A DNA stretch of 52,500 bases from Balamuthia mandrillaris (GCA_031835245.1 JAVKOQ010000311.1:1-52500), one strand, 5' to 3'. Positions 9,741 through 21,166 are shown, counted from the stretch's first letter. The notes: generated by a model from the letters alone, not told the origin. Numbers and translations are program-made.

Positions 9741-11714
9741 ATGATGTGGTTCTCCAGCCACACCACGCCCACGAGGGCCGCCAAGAAGAGAGAGAAAAGC
9801 GAAGGCGGTGGCACCATGCCTAAAATTAAGGCGCATAGAAGTTACTCCATGCCGTACCCTCAAGACAAAATGCGCAGCCGAAGCGGCAGCGGCAGCAGTG
9901 GCAGCGGCAGCGGCAGCAACAGCGGCAGCAATCACGAGGCGGTCTCGCCACCACCGATGGGAGAGGAGAGCAGCCTCACCGCTTTGGGAAGGACGGCTAA
10001 CATAATCAAGAGAAGAAGTCGCAGAGGGACGGCCACGGGAGAGATGAGATGCTCAAAAGGTAGTAAGAAGGACAGCGATCAACTGGAAAGACCACAAAAG
10101 CATGCGCGCATTGAGCGAGCCACGCAAAGCAGCGATCGAGTCCGAACGCTGCCTCCCAAGCCCGTTTCGTCCAGCCCTGCTGCCTCCTCTCCCTCCGTGA
10201 TGGTTAGTGTACATAAGAAGAAGAAAGAACCAAAACAACAACCTCAAACAAAGGCGACAAAGCTGAAGAAGAAAGAGAGAAGGGCCTCCACACCCCGTGT
10301 AAGGCTCGTGCATGATGATGAGGAATTGGACTATCGGAAATGGCTAACCAGCACACTCTCTTGCCAAGACCTCATTCCTCCTTGGAAAGGTGCTGGAGGC
10401 GTCAAGAACAAACTGAAGAACCGAACGGATCGGTTTCAAACCGAAGAGAAAAAAGAGCAACAACACATGGCTGATCGGTATCAGCATCCATTAGTGGAGT
10501 TTCTTCGTAGCTGGCATTTGGCCAGCTTTCAGGGCGTTTGTTGCATTCTTTTGCTAACTCTAATGGCTCTGTTTCTTCGAACGGTGTTGCTACGATGGCA
10601 CACCTCGTCTCCGAGTTTTGTCGACACCGCCACCATTGCAGCTACCGAACTTCTGTCTTTACTCTACTCTGCTCCTTCTTCGCCTCTCATTAATTCCACT
10701 TCATCTACGAATTACTATTTGCCATCTACATGTTCGTGTATTCAACAGCATGTGGAGCGGCAAGAGCCAGACGACGAACACTTGTGGTTCGTTCCTACTC
10801 CTCTTTTTATCTTCGAGATGCATATGCTATTGGGCTTTTTGGCTGCTTGGATTGGACGGCGAACCGCGTTTGAGGATGATAAGCAAGAAAACGTGGCCAA
10901 AGAGAATACCAAGAGCGAGGAGAGAAAGAAGCAGAACAAGAAGAAGAAGAAAAAAATGTCGAACACACCGGCGCCGGCTGACTTGTCGATGGCGTTGACG
11001 GAAGCATTGCTTCAAAAGCAGATCGAGAGGCAGTGGAAGAAGAAAGTCAGGAAGTTGGAAAAAAGAGTGGCAGCATTGGAGTTGGAATTATCATGGAGAG
11101 AGCTCACATCGAGAGTAGGGGCACCATCTGCCCCAACACAAGAAAGTAGCGGCAGCAAAGACGGTAGAGCCGTCCTGGAAGAGAAAGCGAGACTTCCTTT
11201 GTCGAGGTCTTGGGATAACGTGTCAAAATCAGCGAAGAACTCTCCTCTTGAGACGAATGACCGGCTAACAAGGGAAAAGGGTGTACCATCACCGCAAACC
11301 GCTACGAAAGAGGACAGAGAGAAGAAAAAAGAAGAGAGGAGTAAAGAGAAACGAGAAAACAAAGAACGGAGAAAGGAAGAGAAACAACGAGAAAAAGAAG
11401 AAAAGGGAAAAAGGAAGGAAGAGAAGCAACGAGAAAAAGAAGATAAACAACGAGACAAGGGAGAGAAAGAAAAGCGAAAGGATAAGGAGAAGAAAAACAA
11501 AGACAAAGAAGCAAAAGAAAAGGAAAAGGAGAAGGATTTGGAGAAGCGAAGAACGAGAAGTTCTACAGACCGAGATGCCGCCAAGAAGGTCAAGATCTTC
11601 AGCATAAGGGCTCAGAGGAGCGCCTCCGTGGGAGAACGAGAAATTATGTTGCTCCGGGAAGAGCGAGCCAAAGAGGCTCAACTCGACGAGGTTATAAAGA
11701 AAGAATGGGGATAG
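9741..11714 (+). CDS. Two-TM Lys/Arg-rich protein, unknown function
   Basis: Single exon, 657 residues, start ATG at 9741. I do not recognise a family. Visible parts: a Ser/Gly-rich and basic N-terminus (residues 1-200); a first hydrophobic helix at about 262-285 (VCCILLLTLMALFLRTVLL); a 65-residue loop with possible N-glycosylation sites (INSTSS) and closely spaced Cys; a second helix at about 353-373 (FIFEMHMLLGFLAAWIG); a short predicted coiled coil at about 425-455 with KLEKRVAALELEL; and a long KEKE-type tail rich in Lys, Glu and Arg. No signal peptide is evident. The layout suggests a hairpin membrane protein with both long termini in the cytoplasm, perhaps of the ER or nuclear envelope; this is inference from topology only. 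The open frame is long and uninterrupted, so the gene is probably real. Confidence 0.6.
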   Translation: MMWFSSHTTPTRAAKKREKSEGGGTMPKIKAHRSYSMPYPQDKMRSRSGSGSSGSGSGSNSGSNHEAVSPPPMGEESSLTALGRTANIIKRRSRRGTATGEMRCSKGSKKDSDQLERPQKHARIERATQSSDRVRTLPPKPVSSSPAASSPSVMVSVHKKKKEPKQQPQTKATKLKKKERRASTPRVRLVHDDEELDYRKWLTSTLSCQDLIPPWKGAGGVKNKLKNRTDRFQTEEKKEQQHMADRYQHPLVEFLRSWHLASFQGVCCILLLTLMALFLRTVLLRWHTSSPSFVDTATIAATELLSLLYSAPSSPLINSTSSTNYYLPSTCSCIQQHVERQEPDDEHLWFVPTPLFIFEMHMLLGFLAAWIGRRTAFEDDKQENVAKENTKSEERKKQNKKKKKKMSNTPAPADLSMALTEALLQKQIERQWKKKVRKLEKRVAALELELSWRELTSRVGAPSAPTQESSGSKDGRAVLEEKARLPLSRSWDNVSKSAKNSPLETNDRLTREKGVPSPQTATKEDREKKKEERSKEKRENKERRKEEKQREKEEKGKRKEEKQREKEDKQRDKGEKEKRKDKEKKNKDKEAKEKEKEKDLEKRRTRSSTDRDAAKKVKIFSIRAQRSASVGEREIMLLREERAKEAQLDEVIKKEWG

Positions 11715-11985
11715 ACAGAGCGACAGAAATGCCTGGAAAAATGGTGACTCTTGAAATGACGTGCGTTTTTTTTTTTTGAGCAATTGGGCGGAAACGACCT
11801 TCCGTTCAAGTATCCTCTTTTCGTCAACTTTTCTCATTCTTCTCCTTAAAAACACAGTTTATCTGGTTGCTCGAATTACTCGGTGGTTATGTTAATTAAG
11901 TTCTTAATTTAAGAGCGTTTCAGGTCTCCTCAAAAATGCTTTGCAACAAACACACGCACTAAAAAAAAAAGCATAGACCAACAAG

Positions 11986-13312
11986 ATGAAAGTTGTGGCA
12001 ACAGTCATACTGTTGGTGCTACTGGTGATTGTGTCTTTTGGAGGCGAAAATGGGGCTTTTATAGCGATGGTGGAGGCAGGTCAGGAGGACATGAGCGAGC
12101 CGCAAGGACCAGGAGCGCGATGCGTTCATATTGACGACTTTACGGTGGCCGAGAGAGGGCAATGCAAGGACTACCTCACCTACGAAATGATATACAGCGA
12201 TGAGAACACACCCTATAGACTTCGATCGCTGCAGTAAGGCTTTTTTTTTCTCTCTGCCTATTTATTGTGGAGTACGTTATACGCTAATATTTTTATCATT
12301 GTTGTCTTTAAAGGATCTGGTCGACAATACAAGGCTTGCTTCCTTCGACTTGTCTTGATAGTGGATGGCGAAGCCTGTGTGCTGGAATGTTTAGGTTTGC
12401 CTCTCGTCTTTTGTTTAGTTTATTGGTTTCGATTTATACCTAATGTATCCTACTGTCATTAGAGAATGTTTGCACATAAATGACACCTCTCCTCCCAGCG
12501 CCAATAATACGAACGAGGAAGGGACGAAGGTGGCGATCGTTGGGCGGTTTCCCTGCAAGGTCTTGTGCTACGAGACACAGAGACAGTGTCAGGCAGCAGC
12601 CGCTAAGTTACTCGAGGAGATGATCAATTCTACCGCCGGCCTCAGTGCCATGGACTGTACAAAGGCCTTCCCGCTGATGTGGGGCGTTCCCACATATGAG
12701 ATCTTTCCCACAGGCCCTAACTACACCGTTCCCGTTACTGCAGACGATGGCCAGACCTACTTCAACGCTACCATTCCTTGCTATGATGACAATTATAATG
12801 TTACTGCTGGTTAGTGATGATCTTTTCTTCTTATTGTTGATGGTACCTTGGTCTTGGTGCTGTTGTCCTTTCTTCTTGTTCGTTTTCTATTGCTGGTTCG
12901 GTTTCTTCTCAACATACCTGAACTCTTGTCTTACAACAGGAGGTGATATAAAATGTCCAACTGGACTTCATTCAACCGGCACTCCAGGGGAGTGTGCTTT
13001 TGACTGCCCTCAACCACTTATCACCGACAACGAATACCAAGCGGTGGAGATCATGATGTCCGTCATGGCATGGATCTCCTTGGCTGCCACTGCCTTTGTG
13101 GCGGGGTCTTACCTGCTGGTGGCTTCCAAGAGGAAGTTTCCAGCAAACCTGCCATTGTTCTTCGTGGTGGCGGTGGGGGGTCGCACATTGGCATTCTGTG
13201 TGGGAAGCATGGTGGGTCATGAGGAGGTGTGGTGTGATGGAGACAAACACTTCAACTCTTTCGGCGATGCTGCTTGCACCATTCAAGGTTTGTTGCCTGC
13301 CATTCAACACTC

Positions 13313-13350
<38 letters not shown>

Positions 13351-13952
13351 TTCCTTGTTCTTTTTCTGTCTTTTGGTTAATGCTTTCTGCTTCTGGTGCG
13401 AAACCAAAAGGAATATTGTTCGTGTACTTCACATGGGCAGGGGCATTGTGGTGGCTGACCATCACTCTCAACCTCTTCTTCACTCTCGTTCTCTCCTGGC
13501 AACCTAGTCAACACTTTCTCTTTACTCTTCCTTGCCTCAACACTACATCTTACGAACAGCAGCAACAGCCACAACAAAAAAAGCATAAGGACACCAAAAA
13601 AGGGCAAGTGTCGTTGGTGGAAGTGATGTTCCACACATGTTGTTGGGGAGTTCCTTTCATCCCTCTGATCATCGCGTTGAGCGGACAACAACTGGGCTAT
13701 GCTGGAGCCAGCTTCTGGTGCACCATCCATTCCGGCGATGGTGGCGTGGTGTTCGAAGGCAGCGCAGAAGGAACCACTCACTCGGGCTCGGAAGAGCACA
13801 ACCTGTGGAACCTCATGCTGCTGACGGTGCCCATTTTGGTGTTGGTCTTCATTGGCGTCGTCCTGTTGATCATCGCTGCAGTGGTTGGTTACAAGGTGAT
13901 TATCACGTCCTCGTATTCTTGCTCTCCCTCTCCCTCTCCCTCTCCCTCTCCC

Positions 13953-13985
<33 letters not shown>

Positions 13986-14590
13986 TCTCATTGTTTTTCT
14001 TTGCTTGAATGCGCGAACAGCGATCAAGAGAAGGATGGCAGTTTCTCATCCGGCAATGGCGGCTGTTCGCCTTCCTGCTGCTCTACGTGTGGATCTACAC
14101 CTTCGTCTTCAGCTTCCAGATCCACTTCAACTACGTGCAGGAGGCCCAATACGAAGCCTACGACGACTACATCAACTGCCTCTTCATCTCCAACGTTCAA
14201 GACTTGGTCATCAATCCTATTGAGGACGATATCCATTGCGAGTTGAGGCAGGAAGTCAGCTATGCGTTGTGGTTCGTGGTGACATTCAACGAGGTCAGTC
14301 AGGGCTTGTTCGTCTTTCTCATCTTTGGCACCTCGGGGGAGATTTGGAGCAAATGGCGTTTGGCCTTGTGGCGGTGCAGATGGAGGGCTGCTCTGGCGTC
14401 GGATGGTTCCACTTCGTTGGGCGGAGGTGGGAGAGGCCGCCCTTCCTCTTCCAATTCTTCGGGGCAGCACAAGGAAGTGGTGGTGGTGGAGGGTGTGACG
14501 ATGAAAGAGTTTACTTCCGAAGAGACAACAGAAGAGGAGGATGAGTACAGCAGCATGGAGGATGAGGATGAGAATGACGAAAGCGCATAA
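11986..14590 (+). CDS. Frizzled-like seven-TM receptor, copy 1
   Basis: Six exons (11986-12233, 12314-12394, 12463-12809, 12940-13287, 13411-13895, 14021-14590) give 692 residues. A signal peptide (residues 1-about 22) precedes a Cys-rich ectodomain whose Cys spacing (RCVH, QCKDYLTY, CLDSGWRSLCAGMFREC, PCKVLC, RQC) resembles the frizzled CRD, followed by a Cys-rich neck (AFDCPQP). Seven hydrophobic helices follow: TM1-2 in exon 4, TM3-5 in exon 5, TM6-7 in exon 6. Frizzled/smoothened-like receptors of this type are known from Dictyostelium and are Wnt-receptor relatives; ligand and pathway here are unknown. The KTxxxW motif that binds Dishevelled in animal frizzleds is not seen after TM7. The tail is acidic with a VVVEGVTMKEF motif shared by all three copies. 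First of three tandem paralogues with identical exon phases; exon 4 to early exon 5, including intron 4, is nearly identical between copies. Confidence 0.87.
13317..13347. repeat. (TC)n microsatellite in intron 4 of copy 1
   Basis: Pure TC run inside an intron otherwise almost identical in all three frizzled-like genes; the corresponding runs lie at about 16577-16597 and 19323-19361 and differ mainly in repeat number. Confidence 0.9.
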
Positions 14591-15097
14591 CTTTTGTTTC
14601 CCCTCACATACAATGTCCTACACACCTCATGGGCGTGGAGAAAATGTACAAAAAATATCGATAGATTTAACTAAAAAATCAATAATTCCATCTATGAAGG
14701 ATAGAATATCGATTTTCAGAAAATATTCTTCGGCCACTCCAGATATAGCAACAAAATCAATGGTTACATCTTTTTAAGGAAAAATATCGATTATCAGAGA
14801 AACATTCGGCAGATAGCAACAAAACCGGAAGAATAAAATTTTTTTCGACGTTCATTAATTGATAACGCAACGAATGGGACTGGTGCTTGCCTGCTGTCTT
14901 CTGGGATACATTTTAATAAACGGGCAGATCAAATGAGCCAAAAAAAAAAAAACGTATGTTAACTACCTACTAATGCAAAACAAAGCAAAGGCGCATTTTT
15001 TTGGCTCGTCTAGACAACCCAATACGTATTGGGGGTTCCTTACTTCCTGAGAAACCAGGGTGGGTAGGGATAAGCGTCACTCTTGGGAAAAAAAGGC
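14591..15097. other. Intergenic gap with short AT-rich direct repeats
   Basis: No gene is seen. Two imperfect direct copies of a roughly 50-bp A/T-rich unit lie at about 14702-14760 and 14780-14828, both beginning around AATATCGATT, with a third AATATCGAT at about 14652. The last 100 bases lead into the second frizzled-like gene. Confidence 0.5.
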
Positions 15098-17715
15098 ATG
15101 AAGGTACCCACCGCGGCAGCCCTGGCGGTGCTGCTGCTGGTTGTGAGCGGAACAGCGGAGGGAGGAAGGGAGGAGGTGAGCGAGCCGCAAGGACCCGGCG
15201 CGCGGTGCGTCCATATCGATAACTTCACGGCGGCGGAGCGAGGGCCTTGCAAGGACTACCTCACCTACCAGCTGATCTACACCGACGACAATGCAGCGTT
15301 TCGTTTTGCCGCTGTGCAGTTCGTATTTATTTTATTTTATTTTTGAGTTTGTGCTATTTTTTCGCTTCAACCTGGTGTAACTGTCTTCATGGACAAAAGG
15401 TTGTGGACGAGGTTGCAAGGCTTTGTGGCAGAGCCCTGTCTGGGCAGCTCGTGGCAGAAGTTATGTGCCGGAATGTTTCGGTGCGTCATTCAATGTTGTC
15501 CGTCTTCTAGTTCCCTCCCTCTCTTGCCCGTTTTCTCTTCTCCTTTCTCTCGTTCTCTCGTTCTCTCGTTCTCTCGTTCTCTCTTCTCTCTTCTCTCTTC
15601 TCTCTTCTCTTCTCTCTTCTCTCTTTTCTCTTCTCTCTTCTCTCTTCTCTCTTCGCTCTTAGTTTTCCTTTCTCAGTTTCTCTCACGCTCTTTCTCTCTC
15701 GCTCTCTCTTATCTTGCTCTCTAGTCACCTTTCCGTTTCTTCTTACGTAGTTCTTCTTTGTGTTTTTTATGGGCCTTTTGCTTTTGTTTATTGCAGAGAG
15801 TGCGTGCGCATTCCTGATCCATCAGCACCATCCAGCGTGGCCATCGTTGGGCGTTATCAATGCCGAAGCGTTTGCGTGCAGAACCAAGGTTTCTGCCAAG
15901 AAGCAGTTAGTGAGGTCATTAAGCTAACCGGCAACATCACAACCGTGGATGCGCTGCTTGACTGCAAGGTGCCTTCCGAAATGACTTGGGGAACTCCTTC
16001 TTACGACATCTTTCCTGATGGAAACTATACAGTGGAGGTATCAGCAGATGAAGGGCTTAGCTTTTTTAACAGCACCATTCCTTGTTATGAAGATAACCTA
16101 AACCTCACTGCTGGTTCGTGGCTGCACTCTCCTATCTTGTTCTTGTTCTTCGTCTCGTTCTTCTTTGTCTGCTTATTCCTCTTCTTCTCCGTTGTTAGTA
16201 CCATCTGTGGAGTGTCCAGATGGGCTACATCCAACAGGGGAGCCAGGAGCTTGCGCCTTTGACTGTCCTCAACCGGTCATCACCGACAACGAATACCAAG
16301 CGGTGGAGATCATGATGTCCGTCATGGCATGGATCTCCTTGGCCGCCACTGCCTTTGTGGCGGGGTCTTACCTGCTGGTGGCTTCCAAGAGGAAGTTTCC
16401 AGCGAACTTGCCATTGTTCTTCGTGGTGGCGGTGGGGGGTCGCACATTGGCATTCTGTGTGGGAAGCATGGTGGGTCATGAGGAGGTGTGGTGTGATGGA
16501 GACGAACACTTCAACTCTTTCGGCGATGCTGCTTGCACCATTCAAGGTTTGTTGCCTGCCATTCAACACTCTTTCCTCTCTCTCTCTCTCTCTCTTGCTT
16601 TCCTTGTTCTTTTTCTGTCTTTTGGTTAATGCTTTCTGCTTCTGGTGCGATAAACCAAAAGGAATATTGTTCGTGTACTTCACATGGGCAGGGGCATTGT
16701 GGTGGCTGACCATCACTCTCAACCTCTTCTTCACTCTCGTTCTCTCCTGGCAACATGATCATCTCCGACTCTTTTCTCTTCCTTTCCTTCGTCGTTCTTC
16801 CCTTCAACAACAGCAAACAAGAAAAAAAGGAGTGTCGTTGGTGGAAGTGATGTTCCACGCATGTTGTTGGGGAGTTCCTCTCATTCCCTTGATCATCGCG
16901 TTGAGCGGACAACAACTGGGCTATGCTGGAGCCAGCTTCTGGTGCACCATCCATTCCGGCGATGGTGGCGTGGTGTTTGAAGGAAGCGCAGAAGGAACCA
17001 CCCACTCGGGCTCGGACGAAGACAACCTGTGGAACCTCATGCTGTTGACCGTGCCAATATTGGTATTTGTCTTTGTGGGTGTTGTTTTGTTGCTTACCAC
17101 CGCTGTCTTTGGATACAAGGTGAGCACCTTATCTCATTCCCCATGTAATGCGTTGTTATTCATTCTATGGCATAGAAATCACAGGAAGGGTGGCAGTTTC
17201 TCATCCGGCAATGGCGGCTGTTCGCCTTCCTGCTGCTCTACGTGTGGATCTACACCTTCGTCTTCAGCTTCCAGATTCACTTCAACTACGTGCAGGAGGC
17301 CCAATACGAAGCCTACGACGACTACATCAACTGCCTCTACATACAAGCCGTTCAGAAGATCACCAATCCAACACAACTGCTGACTTGCGAGTTGAGGCAG
17401 GAAGTCAGCTTTGGGTTGTGGTTCGTGGTGACATTCAACGAGGTCAGTCAGGGCTTGTTCGTCTTTCTCATCTTTGGCACCTCAGCAGGAGTGTTTCAGG
17501 CATGGCGTTCCGCATTGTTGGAGTGTAGATGGAGCGCAGGCGAGGACATTGGCCCTTCCAAAAGATCATCAAGTGGCAAACATTCCTCTTCGGGAGTGGT
17601 AGTAGTTGTGGAGGGAGTAAACATGAAGGAGTTCTCGGAGGAGACGTCCAAGGAAGAGGAAAGTTCCGACACAGAAGAAGAGGATGATGAGGATGCTGCT
17701 GAAGAACTGTATTGA
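15098..17715 (+). CDS. Frizzled-like seven-TM receptor, copy 2
   Basis: Six exons (15098-15318, 15400-15480, 15797-16113, 16199-16546, 16662-17119, 17176-17715) give 654 residues. The start is the ATG at 15098; upstream codons in the same frame are not ATG. It has a signal peptide, the SEPQGPGARCVH motif after it, a frizzled-type Cys-rich domain split over exons 1-3, seven TM helices in exons 4-6 and an acidic tail with VVVEGVNMKEF. Exon 2 is exactly 81 nt, as in both paralogues. It is shorter than copy 1 because of shorter loops in the CRD and between TM3 and TM4. Exon 4 (348 nt) and intron 4 are almost identical to those of copies 1 and 3, whereas intron 2 is expanded by a CT/TCTCGT simple repeat. 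Role: probable plasma-membrane receptor; ligand unknown. Confidence 0.87.
15545..15665. repeat. (TCTCGT)n and (TCTCT)n repeat in intron 2 of copy 2
   Basis: Pyrimidine-rich low-complexity expansion within an intron; the equivalent introns of the other two copies are about 65-70 bp and lack it. Confidence 0.85.
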
Positions 17716-18085
17716 TGGTTTTATTTTTGCTTGGACATATTGTCAATGGAAGAAAAAAAAATGAAATACCTCAACATCAGAGTGATAGTACAAAGTGCGC
17801 CCAACCTGCTGCTGAAGCTGCAAAAAGGTGCGTTGCGAAAGACAGATCCAAGGGTGCAAAGTTGTTAGGCGACATTCATCAGGCACTGAAAAATGGAAAG
17901 ACTCGCTCGGATCTATAACGGTATTATATGATTAATTACGGCGTATTCGTTATTCGGTCGATGAGATCTTGAAAGAAAGGGTCCGCCTTTGAGTGTTGAC
18001 AAAGTAACCACTGAGCAAACCTGTACTGTTTGTTTGTTTCTATCCTGCGCAAGAAGACGTGCGGAGAAGAGGGCGAACGAATACA
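17716..18085. other. Intergenic gap, no gene supported
   Basis: A short open frame follows the copy-2 stop (to about 17918) but has no recognisable feature. The rest is A/T-rich and should contain the copy-3 promoter. Nothing else is seen. Confidence 0.45.
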
Positions 18086-19320
18086 ATGGCGATGGCGATA
18101 ACGCCAAAGACAACGAGCCCGAGGGTGGTTTGTTTGTGGGTTTTATTGCTGTTCGAGCTGGGGTTGGCAGCGGCGCAAGTCCAATATATCAGCGAGCCAC
18201 AGGGACCGGGAGCGAGATGCGTTCATGTGGACAACGTCACAGCGGAGCTGGGCGTGTGCAAGAACTACATTACCTACGAGTACATCTACAGCGATGACCA
18301 CATGTCTTCACGGTTTGACGTGCTAAAGTGAGTTTTACTTCTCCTTTGGTCTTTGACCTTGTTGGTGTAACGTTACATGAACAAAAAAAAAAAACAAGAC
18401 TGTTTGTACAAACACAGGGAGTTGTTGCCGAACCTTGTTTGAGCACAAGTTTTCGCAAGATCTGCGCTGGTCTCTTTAGGTTTGTGTTGCTTTATAGTGG
18501 CTTCACAAAAAATATAACCCTCCTGACCATTTTCGTTCAATAGAGAATGCTTGGCGTTTCCTTCTTCACCGGCTGACCAAGTTGCTGTGGTGGGGCGTTA
18601 TCCCTGCCGAAGCCTCTGCAAAGACTCTGAAGTCGCCTGCATAGAAGTCCTCTCCAAGCTGTTAATCGGGGTGGGCCTCACGGCAGAGACTGTTCTCGAC
18701 TGTGATGTCCCTTGGTCGGTCATGTGGGGCACACCTTCTCACGACATCTTTCCAGAAGGAAACTACACGGTGGAGGTGTCTCCGAACGTGCTAGAGAGTC
18801 ATGACTTGGTGAATGTCACCATTCCGTGTTATGATGGCAATCGCAACCTTACTGTTGGTAATGCTCGCTTTCCTTTGCGTCTCTCCTGGCGTCTCGCTTC
18901 TCTCTTTTGCCTTTACTCGTTTCTCTCTTTCTCACCTTCGCATGCAGAGCCGCAAGTGGAGTGTCCAGATGGGCTACATCCAACAGGCGAGCCAGGAGCT
19001 TGCGCCTTTGATTGTCCTCAACCGGTCATCACCGACAACGAATACCAAGCGGTGGAGATCATGATGTCCGTCATGGCATGGATCTCCTTGGCCGCCACTG
19101 CCTTGGTGATTGGCTCTTACATCTTGGTTGCTGGCAAGAGGAAGTTTCCAGCGAACCTGCCATTGTTCTTCGTGGTGGCGGTGGGGGGTCGCACATTGGC
19201 ATTCTGTGTGGGAAGCATGGTGGGTCATGAGGAGGTGTGGTGTGATGGAGACAAACACTTCAACTCTTTCGGCGATGCTGCTTGCACCATTCAAGGTTTG
19301 TTGCCTGCCATTCAACACTC

Positions 19321-19362
<42 letters not shown>

Positions 19363-20571
19363 CTTTCCTTGTTCTTTTTCTGTCTTTTGGTTAATGCTTT
19401 CTGCTTCTGGTGCGATAAACCAAAAGGAATATTGTTCGTGTACTTCACATGGGCAGGGGCATTGTGGTGGCTGACCATCACTCTCAACCTCTTCTTCACC
19501 ATCGTCCTCTCCTGGAAGCTCAACCGCTACTGCATTCTCCCTCTTCTTTCCCCACGCCTCGCCACTGCCAATGTGGAGGAGGACGGCAGGGCCAAACGAA
19601 GGAAGAGTGGCGGAGTGTCCTTGGTGGAAGTGGTGTTCCAAGCGCTATGCTGGGGCCTTCCTTGCATCCCTCTGATCATCGCGTTGAGCGGGCAACAACT
19701 GGGCTATGCTGGAGCCAGCTTCTGGTGCACCATCCATTCTGGTGACGGCGAGGTGATTTTTCAGGGCAGCAGCGAAGGAACCACCCACTCGGGCTCGGAA
19801 GAGCACAACCTGTGGAACCTCATGCTGCTGACGGTGCCCATTTTGGTGTTGGTCTTCATCGGCGTCGTTCTATTGATCGTCACTGCTATAGTAGGTTACA
19901 AGGTGAGTAAACCTTGTTTGTCTTTCTTTTCATTGTACTTCCCGTTCTTCTTCTCCCTTCTGTTCCTTTCAGGAGACTGTTACTTATGGCGTTGCCTTTG
20001 TTCTCCATAGAAATCGAGAGAAGGGTGGCAGTTCCTCCTGCGGCAATGGCGGCTGTTCGCCTTCCTGCTGCTCTACGTGTGGATCTACACCTTCGTCTTC
20101 AGCTTCCAGATCCACTTCAACTACGTGCAGGAGGCTCAGTACAAGGCCTACAACGACTATATCGACTGCCTCTATACCCATTCGGTGAGGGACTTTGTGT
20201 CCTCGCTGGCGGAGGGGATAGAGGAGTGCTCCCTGCGGCAGGAGGTCAATTTTGGGTTGTGGTTCGTGGTGACCTTCAACGAGGTCAGCCAGGGCTTGTT
20301 CGTCTTTCTCATCTTTGGCACCTCCGCTGGGGTGTTCCAGGCCTGGCGGTCGGCCTTGTGGCATTGTCGGTGGAGGGCGGCCTCGGAGAGCTCGAGCTCT
20401 GGCGGCACGCCGTCCTCGGCGCAGACGAAGGAGGTCATGGTCGTGGTGGAGGGGGTGACGATGAAAGATTTTACGGAGGATGGCGGGACTCGGGAGGCAG
20501 AGGCCAGCGAGGCAGAAGACGAAGAGGCCTACAGCGAAGACGAGGAAGAAGCGAATGTGGATAACATGTAA
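18086..20571 (+). CDS. Frizzled-like seven-TM receptor, copy 3
   Basis: Six exons (18086-18327, 18399-18479, 18544-18857, 18948-19295, 19427-19902, 20011-20571) give 673 residues. The start is the first in-frame ATG at 18086, which begins a good signal peptide (hydrophobic VVCLWVLLLFELGLAAA). The SEPQGPGARCVH motif, frizzled-type Cys-rich domain, neck, seven TM helices and acidic tail with VVVEGVTMKDF match the two upstream paralogues. Exon 2 keeps the 81-nt length but starts after an A-rich acceptor (ACAAG) with almost no pyrimidine tract; this choice is needed to keep QGVVAEPCL in frame. Exons 4 and early 5 with intron 4 are near-identical to copies 1 and 2, the CRD is much more divergent, which suggests distinct ligand preferences; that is inference. 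Confidence 0.87.
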
Positions 20572-20704
20572 AAGAAAATTTGGTTTTTAAAAACCCATTT
20601 ATTTTTTGATTTTTCATTGGCCAGTTTTTCAAAAAGCGAGATCGATAACATGAGGAGACTTTTCATGTTATTGCAAGTTCAAACTTTACTTTTTAAGGTT
20701 ATAG

Positions 20705-20712
20705 TGTCGACA
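20705..20712. promoter_or_regulatory. TGTCGACA palindrome upstream of small gene
   Basis: Third intergenic occurrence of the octamer, about 150 bp before the start of the small predicted gene at 20859. Function unknown. Confidence 0.3.
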
Positions 20713-20858
20713 AAAACTTATTAAATAGGTAAAAGTTAAACCAAAATTTTACCCTCGAAAGCGAAAAAAGAAAGCGAACCAGAGCAGAGTTGCCGCACAC
20801 GCACACCACGCTTTGATTTTTACACTAGCCGAACAGCAAAAACACACACGCACACACC

Positions 20859-21166
20859 ATGAGCTCTGTGCCGCCGCATCTGCGCATTACCATCAGGGAG
20901 AACTTCCGCCCCATCATGGTTCGATTCATGATCCCGTTCATCTTGTTCCCGTTGCTCCCTGCCTTCCCTGGAAGCTCTGCCGTAGCGGTGCGTGTTTGGT
21001 GTTTTATTTTATAAAAACATGGCTTCTCTCTTCTTTCCCGCGCAGCTCACATTCCTCTCTCCCTTTACTTATCTCCAATGATGCACCACTACTCCAGAAG
21101 GACATCATGCAACAGGCAAAGAAGCAAAAGGAGTTGGCCGCCTCCTCTTCATCCGCCTCCCACTGA
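20859..21166 (+). CDS. Small putative membrane protein, unknown
   Basis: Tentative two-exon gene. Exon 1 starts at ATG 20859 and reads into a hydrophobic stretch (RFMIPFILFPLLPAF); exon 2 is 21046-21166 after the GCGCAG acceptor and ends in LLQKDIMQQAKKQKEL, Ser-rich residues and a stop. Joining 20859-20998 to 21046-21166 gives 86 residues; it uses a weak GTGTTT donor. The better-looking GTGCGT donor at 20988 would give a 54-residue product in another frame. I do not recognise the family. One TM helix plus a short charged helix would suit a small organelle-membrane subunit, but that is speculation. Confidence 0.35.

Noticed and set aside
12696-14246. A long continuous frame through the first frizzled-like gene
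   Set aside because: It reads through introns 3, 4 and 5, includes Ser-Leu runs from TC repeats, and its last part is a different frame from the conserved exon 6.
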